DNA of 64,000 bases, from positions 42,068,358 through 42,132,357 of the forward strand of contig OW388300.1 of the NCBI GenBank assembly GCA_936450465.1, in the 5' to 3' direction. This document shows positions 58,951-64,000 of the stretch, in pieces. The notes under the pieces are model-generated. The model searched no databases and had not been told where the DNA came from. It saw nothing but the letters and a program-made list of their open reading frames with translations. A program made the position numbers and the translations under genes. The stretch is from Gibbula magus. Taxonomy: Eukaryota; Mollusca; Gastropoda; Trochida; Trochidae. Position 1 is the first letter of the stretch, and the number at the start of each line of letters is the position of its first letter.

Positions 58951-59001
58951 ATTAACGGTAGATGGTTTAGTATCTTCTTTACAGATGACCAGTCTACTTA
59001 C

Positions 59002-59182
59002 CCGCCACACACGCTGTGATGAAGCACGCCACATGAGCAGTAATGTTTGCCCTCAACACATATTTGGACACTACCCTCTTCCTCTTCGGGGCCAGGGCCA
59101 CTATAGCCCCCATGGTGACCCCGATGGCCCCTATGTGGTTGAGTCCACAGAAGGCGTACACACCCATCACCTCGGAGCGTTC
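59002..59182 (-). CDS. SLC28-type nucleoside transporter, exon (C-terminal region)
   Basis: Minus strand, acceptor CCCCCAG|GAACGC and donor GGCGG|GTAAGT. Phase 0 in, phase 1 out, 181 bases. The product begins ERSEVMGVYAFCGLNHIGAI and goes on to GAIVALAPKRKRVVSKYVLR and ACFITACVAG, following the ERAEV..YALCGFAN..SIG pattern and conserved LR...ACxAG end of concentrative nucleoside transporters, which couple Na+ entry to nucleoside uptake at the plasma membrane. The helices here belong to the transport core. The following 3' exon was not found in the repeat-filled sequence below 59 kb. Confidence 0.85.
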
Positions 59183-59964
59183 CTGGGGGTTGAGAAAATG
59201 TCCACAAAATGAAAATACCTTGGTAACACGAACAACTATTAAACTATACTCCCTGCATTTTTAAGAGATTGTAGAATGAAATGCTTTTGTCGGAGAACAG
59301 TAGATTGTATTTGATAGACACATTTGGTCAAAAAGTACTCACAATTTCATACACGGTACACGAGTATGATAGTTTTACTAGTTTCATGCCTGTTCAAATG
59401 CAATTGACGTGCTGAAACTCCTTATTTTAAAACCGCCAGAATGTTTAGCTTTTAAGTTAAAAATGCATATTATGAATAAGTTTGATCAATGAAAAAAGGA
59501 TTATTTCTCAGAAAAATGAACAGATAATGTTTTAAAAACTCAAAATTAGTTTAGTTGGTAACTGCCGTTTTTTTTGCACGTTAATTTACTAAATACATTT
59601 TCTGTTTGATTTCATGCCAATTTCATGTAATATCTTTACAAAAACGTTGACTGGAGAATACTAAGAAACCGTTTACTTCAGAGAAAACTTTTTATTGACG
59701 TAATTACCCCGTGTGAAAGAGTACGCCTGAAACTACTTGTTAAAGTGTACGCTTGGCAATGACAAAGTTCTATTTCAGAAGACATATGTTCAACGCCAGA
59801 AACTAGAGCCTATTTCGAAGAACCTCATGATAACATATATACATTTATATCCGGAAAACATGACGAATCGTTTGTGTGTCAGAAATGTGTTGTAAATGCG
59901 CTGGGGACTTGCCGTTTTCATGGCTAAATTTGATTCAGGACAATGTTTATTACAAAAAAATATA

Positions 59965-60131
59965 CAGTGATGCCTCGTTTAACCGGACCCCGGAAACCCG
60001 GCTATCCGGACGGTAGTATTTCAAATCTTCTTTTTGCATTTCTATGCAAATGATGATTAGCTTAACCGCATGACTTGCTATTTGGACGATTATCATGGAA
60101 CCAATTTGTGCAGATAAACGGGTCTGACTTT
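59965..60131. mobile_element. pogo/Tigger-like MITE
   Basis: Starts TA|CAGTGATGCCTCGTTTAACC and ends near GATAAACGGGTCTGACTT|TAA, imperfect inverted repeats with TA at each end. The CAG start and CCTCGTT motif are typical of pogo-group ends. It lies in the transporter intron. Confidence 0.55.
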
Positions 60132-60239
60132 AATTTAAAAATGTATGGAAATATGTACAAATGGAATTCTACATCTTTAAATTAAATACATTTCTACTTT
60201 TAAAGGTATACTGACTTAGTTTGGGTGGTGTTTACAAAT

Positions 60240-60932
60240 TGACGTCATAAGTACAGGGGTAATTTTGCTGTGAAACATGAATTTTACTATGCGGGGTGGG
60301 AATGATGTGTAAAAGTTCACGACACAATTTTTTATCATGATATAACTACCTTTTTCTTATAAAACAAGATAAATATAATTGATAGGCCTTGGCTTCTAAT
60401 ACTGAATTGAGCTGGTGACAGGAATCGTGACTCAAAACATAACGATCAGAAATCTTTCAAGACGGCTGTTAATGATGATGTTAATGATGTGTAAAACACA
60501 ATTTGTCATCATGATATAACTACCTTATTCATACAAAATAAGGTAAATATAATTGATACGACTTGGCTGCTAATACAATGTACCAGAAATTGCACGCTAA
60601 AGATAGTAATAGTGACACAATACATACAAAACGATCAGATAACTTCTTACAATGGCATTTGCTTGATAACGGTGATAAATCTACACCGAAACGTTAAATA
60701 AAGAAGAATATATCCATAGAACTCGTTCTCCTTGATCAGATAACTGTCAGAAATTTTACCGTCATGACGGATGTTAATGATGTGTAAAAGTTCATTACAA
60801 AATATATTGTAACTACATTATTTATATAAAACAAAGTAAATATAATTGATAGGACTTGGCTGCTAATACCAGAAATTGAGCTTATGGTAGTAATATTGAC
60901 TCAAAACATCAGAGAACTTTCAGAAAATTTAC
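60240..60932. repeat. Three tandem ~200-base units abutting a transporter exon
   Basis: Units near 60240-60470, 60471-60645 and 60746-60932 share GTTAATGATGTGTAAAA, AAATATAATTGATA(G/C), CTTGGCTGCTAATAC and TGACTCAAAACAT or variants. The third unit ends exactly at the exon donor (GACGGTAAA on the minus strand); the second-to-third junction has a look-alike GACGGTAAAA. Confidence 0.7.
60645..60733 (+). mobile_element. Tiny 5'-truncated Penelope-like insertion
   Basis: 89 bases holding CTTGATAACGGTG, CACCGAAACGT, AATAAAGAAG and ATCCATAGAACTCGTTCT, the same order as the 3' arm of the 32-33 kb Penelope-like element. Flanked by a 12-base direct repeat GATCAGATAACT at 60633-60644 and 60734-60745, its target duplication. 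Confidence 0.85.
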
Positions 60933-61190
60933 CGTCAAAACGCCTCCAACAAGAGTTCTGTTCGTATCCACAAGGAATATGTCACTGTTTCTATAGTACC
61001 AGGAGCCGTTATGGGTGTTCTGGTAGTCGCCAAGGGCCTCCCTGTTGCCAACCAGTTTGCCGAACTGGGCAAATCCGTAGAGGGAATTGGCGAAGATCTT
61101 TATGCCCATGAGCTCACCGATTTTGAAGAGATCTTGTGAAGGGAAGCCTATCAGATAGGCTAACGGATAAAACAGGTAGGAGCAAATCAG
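60933..61190 (-). CDS. SLC28-type nucleoside transporter, middle exon
   Basis: Minus strand, acceptor TTCTTTCAG|CTGATT, donor GACG|GTAAAT. 258 bases, phase 0 at both ends. The product starts LICSYLFYPLAYLIGFPSQD, then KIGELMGIKIFANSLYGFAQ and VGNREALGDY, matching the CNT region CSY...P.A..MG and the AELLG.K.F.NEF helix. The next segment (GSWYYRNSDIFLVDTN) is longer than usual for the family and is lineage-specific. It joins in frame to the exons on both sides. Confidence 0.87.
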
Positions 61191-61442
61191 CTGAAAGAAC
61201 AAGAACATTCACGGTAAGAAATAATAAAAAAATGAATGTCGAGTATCAAGGAATCTGCTTTTTATGCAAACATACAATTCAAGAAACAGTTATTTAGTAC
61301 GTCATCCACCTTCCTTCAACCTTGACCTTGATGTTTTCGTCACTTAATGTTCGACTGAATGTCTTTCGTTCTTTTGTTTACTTGAAAAAGAATAGGAGTA
61401 CAAATGGCAGCATTTTCGGAAATGCAACTTACTAATATATAT

Positions 61443-61478
61443 GTATTCGTATTCGTATTCGTATTCGTATTCGTATTT
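61443..61478 (+). repeat. GTATTC hexamer microsatellite
   Basis: About six GTATTC units in the intron between the middle and upstream transporter exons. Confidence 0.9.
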
Positions 61479-61979
61479 CGTGAATTGTCAAATTGATTCC
61501 CATCCAAGTCATAAACATGATACAGCCTTGTGAATTAAATCAAATATATGATGGCAAAGTCTTGTGCAAATTCCTGTGAAAAATAACCTCTAAATGGTTT
61601 TTGGTTGTTGGTCATATACACCATTTATCCCTTCAAACGGGGTTTGATGCATCTCAGGGTGAAAGGTTTATATGTCACCGCTCTCCTTTCATACCTGGGT
61701 TAGAATCCCACTCAAAGGTGCCTGCTATGACCTATGCTCCAGCCAATCAAATAGTATTATCGCGATGTTTCATGATAAAATTTCAGCCAACCACAGAGAA
61801 CAAAAACTAAACTGCGCTTGGATTTGGCGCTTCTGCTCTTTCGCAAAACTGCGACGTCCGTAGATGAGCGAGCTTAAATCGAATTTTTCCCCATTAAATT
61901 GTCTCAGACTTAACCATTTGCATGCTGGTGAAAACGTTTTCTTATCTATGAAAACTAACAGGGGATGGCAAGAGCCAGG

Positions 61980-62070
61980 GGATGGGGTCCCCCCCCCCCC
62001 CCCCCCCCTTTCAAAACGTTTTGCATGGACGGGCATGGGGAAATTCCCCCCCCCCATTGGTGGACCCCCC
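61980..62070 (+). repeat. Cytosine-run block
   Basis: Two C homopolymer runs (61989-62008; about 62046-62056) separated by CATGGACGGGCATGGGG. The minus-strand glycine-rich frame is an artefact. It may form G-quadruplex-like structure on the transcribed transporter pre-mRNA strand. Confidence 0.8.
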
Positions 62071-62114
62071 TTTCAACATTTCTGGATCTGTCACTGATAC
62101 AATAGGGAACTCAC

Positions 62115-62283
62115 AGCAAAGGACACGCCCTCGATGCCAACCCTGTCCCCCGTCCACAGGAGGAAAGTGTCGAGGAAATGTACAGCGGACACAAACACCA
62201 TCTGGTTGACCAGGATGGATCCGGCCAGCTTGATACCCTCCACTGCTCCTGAGGAGATCGCCTCAATAAAGTTTCTGTATTTT
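62115..62283 (-). CDS. SLC28-type nucleoside transporter, upstream exon
   Basis: Minus strand, acceptor TTTTACAG|AAAATA (phase 2) and donor GCT|GTGAGT (phase 0), 169 bases. The product KYRNFIEAISSGAVEGIKLA followed by NQMVFVSAVHFLDTFLLWTG and GVSFA corresponds to the CNT segment N..EA...GA..G..L..NI..NLIAF.A...F.N..L.W.G. The upstream phase-2 exon is not visible within the window, so the gene runs off the right end. Confidence 0.87.
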
Positions 62284-62763
62284 CTGTAAAATAACAAAAA
62301 TAAATTTACATTTTTGTTGACTGTAAATGCGTAATAAATTTAAATTCAGTGCCCTGGTGGATATGTGGTAACCTTTTAAGACGTTTAGTGCTGACAGAAG
62401 GTGCCTGACTATCAGGATGCGGTATAGAAAAGTTGGTATAATGTATTATGATGTATTACTTATTGAATAAGTAAAATAATATTATGATTTGATTCAGAAG
62501 TATGTATTTCAATAAGGAACACATATCAGAGAAAATAATTTAGGCGTGAAATAAATACGCAAACTAATCCGTTCTGGGTAGTTTACGAATAAGGTTATCA
62601 GTGTGACAAAAATGTTAATCCCTACCAAATGGTCAAATTACACACTTTTATCATAAAGGGGTAGAATTTCCAGAACGTGGTCTTAATGTTTATAACTGAC
62701 TATTTCTGTTATTTTGTGGTAATCATCTCGACTTCATGACAAGAACACACGACACAAATATCA

Positions 62764-63200
62764 AAGGCGCTGTACTACTTTGTTTGAATATCATTGTTTC
62801 TCAAATTTTAATTGTTTGTATTAATGTTTTGTGCAAAATCATGTTACGTTAGAGGGTAAACCAACTCATTAAACTACCCGATAAGCAGTGTCAATATAAA
62901 TCTATCATCCGTATTGGAAGAACATGTTGCGATATATAAAGCAACACGTTTGTGTCCGAGGCAGATGTGTAGGTCTCGTGTGATTTTGGGAGTACAGACA
63001 GCAAGATGGTTGACATTTTCATTGAACTACCTTTTGCCGCTTGATGGGAAATGGACTCGCATGGCTTAACCGTACCATCTATTTAGAACTATTTTTTATT
63101 GATTCAGGATTGTCATTTAGCCATTGGTAACACTCATTTACTTTTTTTATGAAAGCGCTTTATGTCCGTAAGAACGACGTGCTACAGCGCCTTTAAATCT
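62764..63200. mobile_element. MITE family B, copy 2
   Basis: AAAGGCGCTGTACTACTTTG at the left and CGACGTGCTACAGCGCCTTT at the right are imperfect inverted repeats. Interior CATCCGTATTGGAAGAACAT and TAGGTCTCGTGTGATTTTG are shared with 26560-26990. Confidence 0.7.
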
Positions 63201-63444
63201 TTAGTCAGGAGAACAGATTGTATATGATACGTGTTTTATTCAGCAGGTATGATACTTTACTTAAAAGGAAAAACTATTCGCACGTTTGACTGCGGGCAAT
63301 TTAACAAACAGCGAACATTAAATTTGCCCTCCTGAACGTAAAATGCAACAAATTTGTTTGCATGTCTCCCTGTTGAGAAAACGCATATATTGTCAAATAA
63401 ATACCGCGTTTTGAGTAATATGTGACAAGAACATTACGATCATC

Positions 63445-63955
63445 ATATTAAAGGCGCTGTAGCACGCCGTTCTTACTGAAATAAAGGGTTCTCATAAAAA
63501 GGTAAATGAGTGTTAAATGATACTCTTCAATCAGTAATAGTTCTAAAACGAGTGTAGATGGTTCGGTTAAGCCATGGGAGTCCATTTCGCATGGAGTGGT
63601 CATTTTAAAGTGTTCACATTAACTTGGCCGCTCGAAGGTAGTTAAAGTGATTTGTGAGCAAGTGATCTATACACTAAAACTAGAGTTTTAAATATTGTAC
63701 AATGATGGAACTGCTGTCTGAACTCTCAAAATCGCACGAGACCTACAAATCTACCTCTCACACTGAAGAGTCCCACCAAATTGTCGCTTAATGCGTCTTA
63801 CCATACGGATAACCGCTCTCTATGGATACGCCTTAGCGGGTCGTGTCATGAGATGATTTACCTTCTAACGTAAACATATATCATATATACTTTAACATTA
63901 AATGACAATTTGAGAACAATATTACGTAAAAACGTACTACAGCGCCTTCAATTCT
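63445..63955. mobile_element. MITE family B, copy 3 (inverted)
   Basis: AAAGGCGCTGTAGCACG at the left, GTACTACAGCGCCTTCAA at the right; interior carries TCGCACGAGACCTACAAATC, the reverse of the shared motif in copy 2. The few hundred bases between copies 2 and 3 hold no gene. Confidence 0.7.
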
Positions 63956-64000
63956 TGTTAGACTGTCAAGCTTCTCCTACCATGTCGCTGCGATTTAGGG

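Noticed and set aside
61770..62057. Minus-strand ORF with glycine run
   Set aside because: Read through the cytosine-run block in the transporter intron; no splice or domain evidence.

Overview
The window is AT-rich animal nuclear DNA with split, intron-containing genes and very dense transposable elements. The mix points to a marine invertebrate, most likely a mollusc (bivalve-like): PAN/C-type-lectin genes, Penelope-like and non-LTR elements, many short terminal-inverted-repeat (TIR) elements, and dispersed repeats of a kind I associate with mollusc genomes. The organism call is inference. No prokaryotic gene, operon or CRISPR array is present.

Host genes are few. (1) A plus-strand gene for a secreted PAN-like/C-type-lectin protein can be followed from a signal-peptide exon at 28.8 kb to the last lectin exon at 45.0-45.25 kb; the three 3' exons join at phase-1 splice sites. 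(2) Three consecutive minus-strand exons of an SLC28-type (concentrative) nucleoside transporter lie at 62.28-59.00 kb; its 5' exons are beyond the right edge and its 3' end was not found.

Layout: 0-4.4 kb, repeats; 4.47-9.6 kb, first copy of an old segmental duplication (second copy 20.0-22.7 kb), with a SINE pair and TIR elements inside; 9.6-13.7 kb, TIR elements and tandem duplications; 13.7-18.8 kb, a nearly intact non-LTR retrotransposon (minus strand) whose ORF2 is split by a 489-bp TTAA-flanked element; 22.7-28.8 kb, short TIR elements; 29.0-38.0 kb, the putative large first intron of the lectin gene, which holds a decayed virus- or Polinton-like gene cluster on the minus strand (BIR, unknown ORF, zinc-finger/ATPase, zinc-finger/acidic), itself split by a Penelope-like element, followed by a second, older LINE relic; 39.3-44.97 kb, further short elements, including one nested in another; 47.5-48.8 kb, a 32-bp minisatellite of 40 units; 50.9-58.1 kb, two almost identical 3.6-kb TIR elements in tandem sharing one CTG; 58.1-64 kb, the transporter exons and their repeat-filled introns.

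The most informative structures are records of transposition: an ORF2 cut at TTAA, an ORF1 and ORF2 in one frame separated by a single amber codon, a tandem TIR-element pair splitting a tRNA-like sequence, a Penelope-like element framed by ~265-bp inverted repeats with a hammerhead-like core, and a dispersed family carrying paired TGACGTCA-like sites at a constant spacing.
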